In this document: positions 1-6,187 of the stretch, in pieces | Numbering within the stretch: position 1 is the first letter of the stretch | How the letters are laid out: each line of letters opens with the position of its first letter | Source: Acidimicrobiaceae bacterium | Lineage (GTDB): Bacteria > Actinomycetota > Acidimicrobiia > Acidimicrobiales > Aldehydirespiratoraceae | DNA: 9,834 nucleotides | Direction: 5' to 3' | Assembly (NCBI GenBank): GCA_009840695.1 | Contig: VXNG01000226.1 | Coordinates: 3,094-12,927, forward strand | Notes under the pieces: generated by a model | The model's database searches: none | Told to the model about the DNA's origin: nothing | The model's input: only the letters and a program-made list of their open reading frames with translations | Translations under genes and position numbers: made by a program

Positions 1-84
1 CTTGAGGCCAAGGTCGACCGACTTGAGGCCAAGGTGGATGCCAGGTTCGACCTGATGGATGCGCGATTCGACAAGCTCGAAGCG
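1..84 (+). repeat. 21-bp in-frame tandem repeats encoding heptads
   Basis: Four consecutive 21-bp units can be aligned. Units 1-21 and 22-42 share the first 14 bases exactly (CTTGAGGCCAAGGT). Units 43-63 and 64-84 share the GATTCGAC/GGTTCGAC core and GATGCG/GAAGCG-like ends. Each unit encodes one coiled-coil heptad, so the array probably grew by unit duplication and can change length in frame. It may extend beyond the left edge. Confidence 0.6.
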
Positions 85-228
85 GCCGTCGCGGAGATCG
101 ACCGGAAGCTGACCGCTCTGATAGCCCACCTCAACGCCACCGCCGCCGTGGACGATGCCTTGGCGGGCCGACTCACCGGCCCGAGCGTCCCCGACGCAAC
201 AGGCACGAGCGACGACGAGCCCGGCTGA
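1..228 (+). CDS. Coiled-coil protein, C-terminal fragment (gene enters from the left edge)
   Basis: The reading frame is open from base 1 to the TGA at 226-228, so at least 75 residues of a longer protein are visible. The first part reads as consecutive seven-residue units (LEAKVDR, LEAKVDA, RFDLMDA, RFDKLEA, AVAEIDR, KLTALIA) with hydrophobic residues at two heptad positions and alternating acidic and basic residues elsewhere, which is a coiled-coil pattern. After about residue 45 it becomes a polar, Ala/Asp/Gly/Pro-rich tail that is probably disordered. A GTG at 34 could start a 64-residue product, but the heptads continue upstream of it without a break, so the true start is most likely outside the window. 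Tails of this MDARFD type occur in short uncharacterised bacterial coiled-coil proteins; no function can be assigned. It converges with the dioxygenase gene, with 35 bases between the stops. Confidence 0.6.
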   Translation, partial: LEAKVDRLEAKVDARFDLMDARFDKLEAAVAEIDRKLTALIAHLNATAAVDDALAGRLTGPSVPDATGTSDDEPG

Positions 229-263
229 CGATCCGGCGCGGGCAGGGAGCCGAAGCTGACGGA

Positions 264-1106
264 CTACGAGCCGTTGGGGTCGAAGTAGGGGCGGCCGCCG
301 TCGATCTCCAGGCGGCGGATGATGCGGCGCTGGGGGAAGTGGTCGGCGGCGGACCGGTGAAGCGTGGAGCGTTCGTCCCAGATGGCCAGATCGCCGTTCT
401 GCCACTGCCAGCGGCAGTGCAAGGACGGCTCGGCCACGTGCTCGCGCAAGAGGTTCAAGACCATGTCGCTCTCGGCACGGCTCACGCCCGCCACATGAGA
501 GACGAACCCCTCGGCGTACAGCAAGGCCCGCCTGCCCGTCTCCGGATGGGTGCGCACCAGCGGATGCTCAACAGGGCCGTAGTCGCGCCTGATGGCCTCG
601 GCGATCGCCTCGGCGCGCTCGCCGGCCTTCTCGGCAACCCGCTCCAGGTACCCCTCGTTGGAGTGCACAACCGTCAGCGAAGCGAAGAACTCCTGCACCG
701 CCGGGCTCAACGTCTCGTAGGCGCGGGTCGCCGACGCCCACAGCGTGTCGCCGCCGTACTCGGGGGCCAGTTCCATGTGCAGCAGTGCGGCCTTGGGCGG
801 GGTGGCGATCCAGGTGACGTCGGTGTGCCAGCGGTCGGCGGCATTGGGGCTGTTGGGGCCGTCCTTGATGACGGTCATCGTGGGCTCGGTCGCGCCCATG
901 ACCCGAGCGACCGGGTAGATGCTGGGCGTGCCGAAGCGGCGACCGAGGGCGAGGTGCTCTTCCTCGGTGAGATGCGCACCCCGGAAGAAGATGACCTCGT
1001 GCTCGAGGAAAGCCCCATAGACGGCGTCGAAGTCGAGGTCGGGATCCCGGAGGTCGACGCCGATGATCTCAGCGCCCAGGGCTCCGGCGACTCTTCGAAC
1101 CTGCAT
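264..1106 (-). CDS. TauD/TfdA-family Fe(II)/2-oxoglutarate-dependent dioxygenase
   Basis: A complete 280-residue protein, normal for the family, which oxidises a substrate such as taurine, alkyl sulfates or aryloxyacetates while decarboxylating 2-oxoglutarate in the cytoplasm. The iron-binding facial triad is visible: H94 and D96 in WHTD (93-96), and the distal H250 in STLH (247-250). R261 and R265 follow at +11 and +15 from H250, matching the cosubstrate-binding arginines of TauD. T121 in GGDT fits the TauD threonine that contacts 2-oxoglutarate. The N-terminal GAEIIGVDL and the FFRG stretch (41-44) are also typical. The ATG has a ribosome site (GGGAG, 6 bases upstream). The gene lies 36 bases after the M28-like gene, probably as the last gene of its operon, though it also has its own candidate -10. 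The substrate is unknown; taurine is not implied by the family name. Confidence 0.9.
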   Translation of the reverse strand: MQVRRVAGALGAEIIGVDLRDPDLDFDAVYGAFLEHEVIFFRGAHLTEEEHLALGRRFGTPSIYPVARVMGATEPTMTVIKDGPNSPNAADRWHTDVTWIATPPKAALLHMELAPEYGGDTLWASATRAYETLSPAVQEFFASLTVVHSNEGYLERVAEKAGERAEAIAEAIRRDYGPVEHPLVRTHPETGRRALLYAEGFVSHVAGVSRAESDMVLNLLREHVAEPSLHCRWQWQNGDLAIWDERSTLHRSAADHFPQRRIIRRLEIDGGRPYFDPNGS

Positions 1107-1131
1107 GCCGTACTCCCTTGAGTCCTGCTTG

Positions 1132-1137
1132 AGCCTA
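1132..1137 (-). promoter_or_regulatory. Candidate -10 (TAGGCT) for the dioxygenase gene
   Basis: On the minus strand TAGGCT ends 25 bases before the ATG, leaving a leader of roughly 18 bases that holds the GGGAG ribosome site. No TTGACA-like -35 is seen. A CTCAAG hexamer occurs twice on the minus strand, 11 bp apart (1128-1133 and 1117-1122), at and just after this element. The hexamer sits in the 36-base gap after the M28-like stop, so it would give internal initiation within the operon. Confidence 0.4.
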
Positions 1138-1142
1138 TGAAC

Positions 1143-2288
1143 CTACGAGCAGACCGTAGTGGCGTCGCAGAAAGCGGCCACAGCCCGATGCACGGCGTCG
1201 GCGACCGTGGCCAGGGCACCCGGTGACGTAGCCCGCTCGGGTGTATCGGACGGGGTGTGAAAATCCGGGCCGGCACCCGTTGTCGACAGCACCGGGACGC
1301 CCAGAAGGCTCCACGCCTCACCCTCCCCGAGCCACGTGTCCGAGTCGCAGCGCAGCGTGATCCCGGCATCATCGAGGGCCGCGGCCACCCGACGGGCGGT
1401 TGATTCGCCCAGTGTGGTCATCGCGATGCGGCTGTCGATGAGTCGACGGTCGCCCCCGACAGCGGTCTCAACGGCGAGCGACGCACCGATGTGCGCAACG
1501 CACGCGGGCGGCTCGGTGCACCGGTCGATCCAGGCGTACGCGCCCATGTAGCCCAGCTCGTGGCCGCCGGTGGCGACCACCGTCAACGGGCGGCCGGTGA
1601 GCCGCTCGGCCACATGGCGCAGTACGGCAATGCCGGTTCCTCGCTCGCCGGCTGCGCCGAACCAGCCATTGAGCGGGGTGGTCAGCACCAGCCGGCGCCC
1701 CGGCTGGTCGTTGCTGACCTCGATGTTGGCGGTGCGGCCAGCAGCCAACCGCGCGTTGAGCCTCAGGCGAAGCGCCGATGACGCCAGAGCCTCGTAGTGG
1801 CGCCCAGCCACTAGGACCGTCGGCAACCCGGAAGGGCTGGCAGCCAGTTCCCGGTTGATGGCGACCAACTCGCCGTCCAGATGGTCGGTGCAGATCACCA
1901 GCGCCTCATTTCCACCCTGCCTGGTCTCCTTGATGAGTTCGTCGGCCACGCGGGGGAACCCGCCCCCGAGAGGATCGAACCGTCGCACAGCCACGTCCGA
2001 GGTGTCGACCTCCCCGGTGAACTCGTAGTACAGGGGCAGATGCTCGAGGGTGCGCCCGTCGACGGTCAACTCGCTGTTGGCCTCGTAGCGATCGAACTCC
2101 ACCGGCGCGGTGGTCACGTCGCCCAGGTCGCTCATCAGCTCAACGAACCACTCCGTCGTGGCAACGTCGCGGTCGGTGCCCGACCGATGGTGTCCCAGAG
2201 CGGCGTATTCGCACACGATCCGGTACAGATCCTCGCCCGAGGCCCCTCCTGTCACGTTCCCGCCGGCATCAGCGCCGCCGAGACTCAT
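1143..2288 (-). CDS. M28-like metallopeptidase-fold protein with altered metal ligands
   Basis: A complete 381-residue protein with the outline of the M28 aminopeptidase family. The N-terminal block has LGHHRSGT (32-38) and a WF..L..LG pattern; a central region (about 60-190) resembles the inserted domain of M28 proteins. Zinc-site landmarks follow: TTPLNGWFGAAGERGTGIAV (203-222) where H-x-D...D normally lies, TGGHELGYMGA (240-250) where the EE pair lies, AHIGAS (265-270) in the FDMIGS position, and FHTPSD (343-348) with the final ligand histidine. The first His and the bridging Asp are absent, while H243, E244, H266 and H344 could form a different site. No signal peptide is visible, so it is probably cytoplasmic. 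It could be an amidohydrolase, a peptidase or a non-catalytic relative. Its ATG overlaps the P450 stop (ATGA), which indicates translational coupling. Confidence 0.75.
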   Translation of the reverse strand: MSLGGADAGGNVTGGASGEDLYRIVCEYAALGHHRSGTDRDVATTEWFVELMSDLGDVTTAPVEFDRYEANSELTVDGRTLEHLPLYYEFTGEVDTSDVAVRRFDPLGGGFPRVADELIKETRQGGNEALVICTDHLDGELVAINRELAASPSGLPTVLVAGRHYEALASSALRLRLNARLAAGRTANIEVSNDQPGRRLVLTTPLNGWFGAAGERGTGIAVLRHVAERLTGRPLTVVATGGHELGYMGAYAWIDRCTEPPACVAHIGASLAVETAVGGDRRLIDSRIAMTTLGESTARRVAAALDDAGITLRCDSDTWLGEGEAWSLLGVPVLSTTGAGPDFHTPSDTPERATSPGALATVADAVHRAVAAFCDATTVCS

Positions 2289-3478
2289 GTGCGGACCACG
2301 AACGGGAGGCTCTCGTATCGCCGGACGTAGGCGCCCGAAGCGAACCGGCCGGCCTCCAGATCCACCGCGAAGTCAGGGAAGCGCGCCAGCAATTCTTCGA
2401 GCACCACCACGGCTTGCAGGCGGGCCGCGGCCGCGCCCAGGCAATGGTGGGCTCCATAGCCGAACGACACCATCCTGTCGATCGGCCGGCAGACGTCGAG
2501 TTCTCCGGCGTCCGCCCCGAACACCCGCTCGTCACGGTTGGCCGATCCGTAAAGAAGCAGCACTTTGTCGCCCACCGAGATCGTCGTGCCGTGCAGCCCG
2601 ACATCGGCGGTGGTGGTGCGGGCGAGGTTCTGCACCGGTGAGGTCAGCCGGAGGAGTTCCTCGACGGCTCCGGGGATCAGGGCGGGATCGTCGAGGAGGA
2701 GCCGGCGCTGGTCCAATCTCTCGGTGAGCAGCGCGGCCGCACCGCCCAGCAGGCCCGTGGTGGTGTCGTTGCCGCCGGTGACCATGGTGAACACGAACCC
2801 GACGATCCAACCCGCTGAGACCGCGCCCTCGCCGGCCTGCACCAGCAGCGACACCAGGTCGTCGCCCGACTCGACCTTGCGGCGCTCGATCAGTTCCGAT
2901 CCGAAGGCGAACAGCCCCAGGAAGGCGTCGGTCGCCGACTCCAGGTCCGCGTCGGCGTTGGCCGCGACGATGCTGTCCGTCCAATCGTCGAAGCGAATGC
3001 GATCATCGGGCGGCACACCCAGGTAGTGGGCCACCACGAAGCTGGGCAGCGGCTTGAACAGCACCTCGACTATGTCGATCTCGCTCTCAGCGGGGACATC
3101 GCCGAGCCGCTCCCGCACGAAGGCCCGGACAGCCGGCTCGATCGGCGAGACCATGCGCGGCGTCATGGGCCTCGACACCAGACGGCGCATGCTCGTGTGA
3201 TCCGGGGGATCCATCATCACAATGGGGCGGGTGCCGTCCTCGAACATCACGCCCGAATCAGGTCCGGGCGTGAGCCCCTGAGCTGACGAGAACGTGGCCG
3301 TATCACGGGCTGCGTCCAGGACATCGCCGAATCTCGACAGCACCCAGAACCGGCCGAGTTCGGGATGGTCGACGCAATGAACCGGGTCGTTGTCCCGGAG
3401 CCACCGGTAGGAACTCCACGGCGAACGCCAACTCTCGCCGCCCCGAAGCACGAAACCTTCGATGTTGGTAGTCGTCAT
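2285..3478 (-). CDS. Cytochrome P450 (bacterial class I)
   Basis: A complete soluble P450 of 397 residues from the ATG at 3478, a standard length for bacterial P450s. It has the I-helix oxygen-activation motif GGNDTT (235-240), the K-helix ExxR (E274-R277) and the heme loop FGYGAHHCLG (339-348) with axial cysteine C346. PPDHTSMRR (91-99) is the usual C-helix stretch that contacts the heme propionates. The frame stays open to 3676, but the upstream part would overlap the divergent oxidoreductase gene and has no P450 character. The ATG at 3478 is preceded by GGGGG about 5 bases away and gives the normal MTTTNIEGFVL start. It should hydroxylate a small lipophilic substrate with electrons from a ferredoxin and reductase, neither encoded here. 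It is probably first in the P450, M28-like, dioxygenase operon. The substrate and CYP family are not assigned. Confidence 0.93.
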   Translation of the reverse strand: MTTTNIEGFVLRGGESWRSPWSSYRWLRDNDPVHCVDHPELGRFWVLSRFGDVLDAARDTATFSSAQGLTPGPDSGVMFEDGTRPIVMMDPPDHTSMRRLVSRPMTPRMVSPIEPAVRAFVRERLGDVPAESEIDIVEVLFKPLPSFVVAHYLGVPPDDRIRFDDWTDSIVAANADADLESATDAFLGLFAFGSELIERRKVESGDDLVSLLVQAGEGAVSAGWIVGFVFTMVTGGNDTTTGLLGGAAALLTERLDQRRLLLDDPALIPGAVEELLRLTSPVQNLARTTTADVGLHGTTISVGDKVLLLYGSANRDERVFGADAGELDVCRPIDRMVSFGYGAHHCLGAAAARLQAVVVLEELLARFPDFAVDLEAGRFASGAYVRRYESLPFVVRT

Positions 3479-3498
3479 CAGCACCCCCGGTTGCGGTG

Positions 3499-3504
3499 AG
3501 GCTA
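3499..3504 (-). promoter_or_regulatory. Candidate -10 (TAGCCT) for the P450 operon
   Basis: Reading the minus strand, TAGCCT ends 20 bases before the P450 ATG. This allows a leader of about 13 bases carrying the GGGGG ribosome site at 3484-3488. No -35 consensus is visible at the usual distance. Confidence 0.45.
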
Positions 3505-3530
3505 CTGAGAGAGGCTGCGGCGGCCGGCCC

Positions 3531-3564
3531 GGTGCTGTCGCTGCTTCGGCTGGGTACTGTCGCC
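3531..3564 (+). repeat. 22-bp-spaced direct repeat GGTRCTGTCGCY, candidate operator
   Basis: GGTGCTGTCGCT (3531-3542) and GGTACTGTCGCC (3553-3564) match at 10 of 12 positions and are exactly 22 bp apart, about two helical turns. The second copy contains the TACTGT -10 candidate of the oxidoreductase gene. The first seven bases, GGTGCTG, recur inverted as CAGCACC at 3479-3485, touching the P450 start codon and its ribosome site. This is a plausible binding region for a regulator shared by both divergent units; no regulator gene lies in the window. Confidence 0.35.
3555..3560 (+). promoter_or_regulatory. Candidate leaderless -10 (TACTGT) for the F420-type oxidoreductase
   Basis: TACTGT ends 8 bases before the ATG at 3569, so transcription would start at or within a base or two of the start codon. 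There is no purine-rich ribosome site between the hexamer and the ATG (CGCCGGCC). This supports a leaderless message. It is the only hexamer of the set with C rather than G at its third position. Confidence 0.45.
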
Positions 3565-3568
3565 GGCC

Positions 3569-4588
3569 ATGAAGGTCGATGCGTTGCTTACCGGCTCGAT
3601 CACCGAGGTCGGAACGGCGGCCGCCCAACTGGAGGCGGCCGGCTACTCGGGCGTGTGGACGGTCGAGGGGCCCCACGATCCGTTCCTGCCCCTAGCCGTC
3701 GCCGCGACCAGCACCCGCGAGGTCGAGCTGGGCACCGCCATCGCGGTGGCGTTCGCCCGCAACCCCATGCTGCTGGCCAATATCGGGTGGGATCTGCAGA
3801 CGCTTTCGCAGGGCCGCTTCGTGCTGGGGCTCGGCAGCCAGATCAAGCCCCACATCATCAAGCGCTTCTCGATGGAATGGAGCAAGCCCGCGGCCCGTAT
3901 GCGCGAGATGGTGCAGGCTGTCCGGGCCATCTGGGACGCCTGGCTGCACGGCTCACGCCTGCGCTTCGAGGGCGAGTTCTACCGGCACACCCTGATGACG
4001 CCGATGTTCACGCCCCACGCCCGCGACCTCGGCGATTTCGGACCACCGCCGATCCTGCTGGCCGGGGTCGGCCCCTTGATGACCGAAGTGGCCGGCGAGG
4101 TGTGCGACGGGTTCCTGTGCCATCCGTTCACCACCGAGAAGTATCTGCGAGAGGTCACGCTGCCGGCGCTGGAGCGGGGCCGCGCTGAGGCGGGCCACCA
4201 GATGGACGGCTACCAGATCGCGGGATCGTCATTCGTCGTCACCGGTGAGACCGATGAGGAGATGGAGCGTTCCGCAGCCTCCACCCGTCAGCAGATCGCC
4301 TTCTACGGCTCGACGCCCGCCTACCGGCCGGTACTGGAGATCGAGGGTTGGGGCGACCTCCAGACCGAGCTCAACGCCCTGTCCAAGCAGGGCCAGTGGG
4401 TCGAGATGGGCGCCCTCATCGACGACGAGATGCTCAACGCCTTCGCGGTGGTCGCGTCGCCCGAAGGGATAGCTCCCGAACTCGCCCGCCGCTACGGCGA
4501 TGTCGTCACCCGGACCTCGTTCTACGCCCCGTTCCGGGGCGACCCCGACCGCTGGAAGGCCGTCATGGCCGCCATCAAGGCCATCTGA
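3569..4588 (+). CDS. LLM-class F420-dependent oxidoreductase (MSMEG_2256-like)
   Basis: A complete 339-residue luciferase-like monooxygenase-fold protein. Features of the F420-using branch are visible: AGYSGVWTVEGPHDPFLPL (24-42), ELGTAIAVAFARNPMLLA (53-70), and the strongly conserved QGRFVLGLGSQIKPHI (81-96) followed by RFSMEWSKPAARMRE (99-113). PPPILLAGVGP (159-169) is the usual phosphate-contacting strand. I recognise this arrangement as the subfamily named after mycobacterial MSMEG_2256, whose members have no settled substrate. F420 use is inferred from the family. The protein is expected in the cytoplasm, transferring hydride to or from an organic substrate. The ATG at 3569 matches the MKVDALL start of relatives and has a -10 hexamer directly before it. 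It is divergent from the P450 operon, with 90 bases between start codons, which suggests shared control. Confidence 0.88.
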   Translation: MKVDALLTGSITEVGTAAAQLEAAGYSGVWTVEGPHDPFLPLAVAATSTREVELGTAIAVAFARNPMLLANIGWDLQTLSQGRFVLGLGSQIKPHIIKRFSMEWSKPAARMREMVQAVRAIWDAWLHGSRLRFEGEFYRHTLMTPMFTPHARDLGDFGPPPILLAGVGPLMTEVAGEVCDGFLCHPFTTEKYLREVTLPALERGRAEAGHQMDGYQIAGSSFVVTGETDEEMERSAASTRQQIAFYGSTPAYRPVLEIEGWGDLQTELNALSKQGQWVEMGALIDDEMLNAFAVVASPEGIAPELARRYGDVVTRTSFYAPFRGDPDRWKAVMAAIKAI

Positions 4589-4606
4589 GCCAAGCCTCGC
4601 CGCGGT

Positions 4607-6127
4607 TCAGGCTGGGAGGCTGACCCGGCTCCGGGTGCCGATCTGGGCGTAGGTCGTGTGGTCGCGCACGTATTCGGTGTTGGCGTCGCGCTCGGGCCGG
4701 TAGTCCCAGCCGGGCCCGTTGGTGCCGATCGCGGCCTGGATGGCGCGCCGCGATCGCTGGGAGGCGAGTACCCGCGCGCGGATGGCCGCGCTGTCCCAAC
4801 GCTGCGCGGTCTCGGCCGCAAAGGCTGCGGCCAGCTCGGCGCAGCCGGGTTTGTCGGCCAGGTTGGTGCGCTCAAGCGGGTCGGCCTCGACGTCGTAGAG
4901 CAGTGGAGGATCGGAATCGCAGTGGATGTACTTGTGGCGGCCCCGGCGGATCATGAAGAGCGGATGCGATGTCAACACGGCCATGTACTCGCCGACGGTC
5001 TCGTCTACGTCGTCGCTGCCGCCGCAGGCCAGTTCCCAGAGGCTGCGCCCCGAGATCGGCGTGTCGAACTCGGGCCAGGCACCGCCATCGGAGGCGATGT
5101 CGAGCAGACTGGGCAGCAGGTCGACCAGCGAGCAGGCGTTGGGGACGGTCGTGCCCTCGGGGATGCCGGGCCCGGCCATGATCAGCGGCACCCGGGCCGA
5201 GCGCTCGAAGAACGACATCTTGAAGAACACCCCGCGGTCGCCCAGCATGTCGCCGTGGTCGCTGATGACGATGACCACGGTGTCGTCCAGGCGGCCGGTC
5301 TCGGCCAGCGCATCGACCAGGCGGCCCAGCCAGGAGTCGAAATAGCTGGTGGCCGCGTAGTACCCGTGGCGGGCGTTGCGGTAGTGGGCCTCCGTATAGC
5401 CGGCGGTGTCGCCTTGGGTGCCCTGGCGGATGCGCAGGGTGTGGGGGTCGACCTCCTCGTCGCGGATGGGATCGGGCAAGTCGATGTCGTCGTGGTCGTA
5501 GAGGTTCCACCACTCGGGCCGGGCCTCATAGGGATCGTGGGGATGGGTGAACGACGCCACCAGGAAGAACGGCCGCTCATCGGTGTGGGGCCGGGCCAAG
5601 TCGTAGAGGCGGCGCACGGCTGCGAATCCGACCTCGTCGTCGTAGTCGATCTGGAAGTTGGCCAGCACCGGACCGGCCTCGGTCACCGACTCGAAGTCGT
5701 AGTACCACTTGCCGGGATGCTCGGCGGCCGCGTCCCAGTTGGCGGCCCAGGCGAAGCCGGACGGGTAGACGTCGGTGGTGAGGCGCTCCTCGAAGCCGTG
5801 GAGCTGGTCGGGTCCGACGAAGTGCATCTTGCCCGACAGCGTCGTGCGGTAGCCGGCCAGGCGCAGGTAGTGGGCCAGGGTGGGGATGGACGCCACGAAC
5901 TCGGCTCCGTTGTCGAACGCCCCTATCTCCGACGCGAGCCGCCCCGACATCATCGAGAACCGCGACGGTGCGCACAGCGGAGAACTGCAGTAGGCAGCGT
6001 CGAAGCGAACTCCCCGCTCGGCCAGCGCGTCCATGGCTGGCGTACGCACCAGCGGGTGCCCGTAAGCCCCGGTGAAGTGCGGGGCCAGCTGGTCGGCCAT
6101 GACCACCAGGATGTTGGGTCTTTCCAT
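4607..6127 (-). CDS. betC: Type I sulfatase, choline-sulfatase-like
   Basis: A complete 506-residue alkaline-phosphatase-fold sulfatase. C52 begins the signature CAPSR (52-56); this cysteine must be converted to formylglycine to act. Metal and active-site landmarks include D12 in MADQL, K100 and H102 in SGKMHF (98-103), H195 in SFTHPHDPY (192-200), D290 and H291 in ISDHGDMLGDRG, and K304 in FFKMSFFE. SPLCAPSR, FDNGAEF (71-77), GPDQLHGFEERLTTD (105-119) and the end piece GWDYRP...EYVRDH (473-490), like the choline-sulfatase C-terminal domain, all match that family better than arylsulfatases. The expected reaction is choline O-sulfate to choline plus sulfate; a related sulfate or phosphonate ester is possible. 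No signal peptide is seen, as for cytoplasmic choline sulfatases. No choline transporter or betaine gene is adjacent. It converges on the oxidoreductase gene, with 18 bases between stops. Confidence 0.82.
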   Translation of the reverse strand: MERPNILVVMADQLAPHFTGAYGHPLVRTPAMDALAERGVRFDAAYCSSPLCAPSRFSMMSGRLASEIGAFDNGAEFVASIPTLAHYLRLAGYRTTLSGKMHFVGPDQLHGFEERLTTDVYPSGFAWAANWDAAAEHPGKWYYDFESVTEAGPVLANFQIDYDDEVGFAAVRRLYDLARPHTDERPFFLVASFTHPHDPYEARPEWWNLYDHDDIDLPDPIRDEEVDPHTLRIRQGTQGDTAGYTEAHYRNARHGYYAATSYFDSWLGRLVDALAETGRLDDTVVIVISDHGDMLGDRGVFFKMSFFERSARVPLIMAGPGIPEGTTVPNACSLVDLLPSLLDIASDGGAWPEFDTPISGRSLWELACGGSDDVDETVGEYMAVLTSHPLFMIRRGRHKYIHCDSDPPLLYDVEADPLERTNLADKPGCAELAAAFAAETAQRWDSAAIRARVLASQRSRRAIQAAIGTNGPGWDYRPERDANTEYVRDHTTYAQIGTRSRVSLPA

Positions 6128-6133
6128 GGCCGG

Positions 6134-6139
6134 ACGCTA
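6134..6139 (-). promoter_or_regulatory. Candidate leaderless -10 (TAGCGT) for the sulfatase
   Basis: On the minus strand TAGCGT ends 6 bases before the sulfatase ATG and no ribosome site is present (CCGGCC lies between). The hexamer overlaps an 8-bp perfect palindrome, CGCTAGCG (6135-6142). Confidence 0.45.
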
Positions 6140-6146
6140 GCGCTGG

Positions 6147-6187
6147 CTTCGAGAGCGGGAGGGCTATTCGCACCTAGTCTTCGAGAG
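6147..6187. repeat. CTTCGAGAG direct repeat in the divergent sulfatase/hydrolase promoter
   Basis: The 9-mer CTTCGAGAG occurs at 6147-6155 and at 6179-6187, offset by 32 bp, close to three helical turns. The first copy lies just upstream of the sulfatase -10; the second starts within the hydrolase -10 and runs to its ATG. This is a candidate operator able to act on both genes. Confidence 0.35.
6175..6180 (+). promoter_or_regulatory. Candidate leaderless -10 (TAGTCT) for the alpha/beta hydrolase
   Basis: TAGTCT ends 7 bases before the ATG at 6188. GAGAG lies directly against the ATG, too close for normal ribosome-site spacing. The same hexamer, TAGTCT, precedes prfA. Confidence 0.45.

Noticed and set aside
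339..1121. 260-codon plus-strand frame opposite the dioxygenase
   Set aside because: Shadow frame. The minus strand carries the complete facial triad and arginines of a TauD-type enzyme, with a ribosome site.
3479..3676. N-terminal extension of the P450 frame (66 extra residues)
   Set aside because: It would cover the divergent promoter and the start of the F420-type oxidoreductase. The extra residues have no P450 features, and the ATG at 3478 has a ribosome site and gives a standard length.
4589..4606. Terminator between the convergent oxidoreductase and sulfatase genes
   Set aside because: The 18-base gap holds no convincing stem-loop and no T-run. Short GCCT/AGGC matches extend into the sulfatase coding end and are too weak to call.
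4658..6187. Long open frame on the plus strand running antisense to the sulfatase and in frame with the hydrolase
   Set aside because: It is a GC-rich shadow of the sulfatase. Its translation is low-complexity Gly/Val/Arg-rich with no domain, whereas the minus strand encodes a complete sulfatase with all catalytic motifs. The hydrolase starts at 6188.
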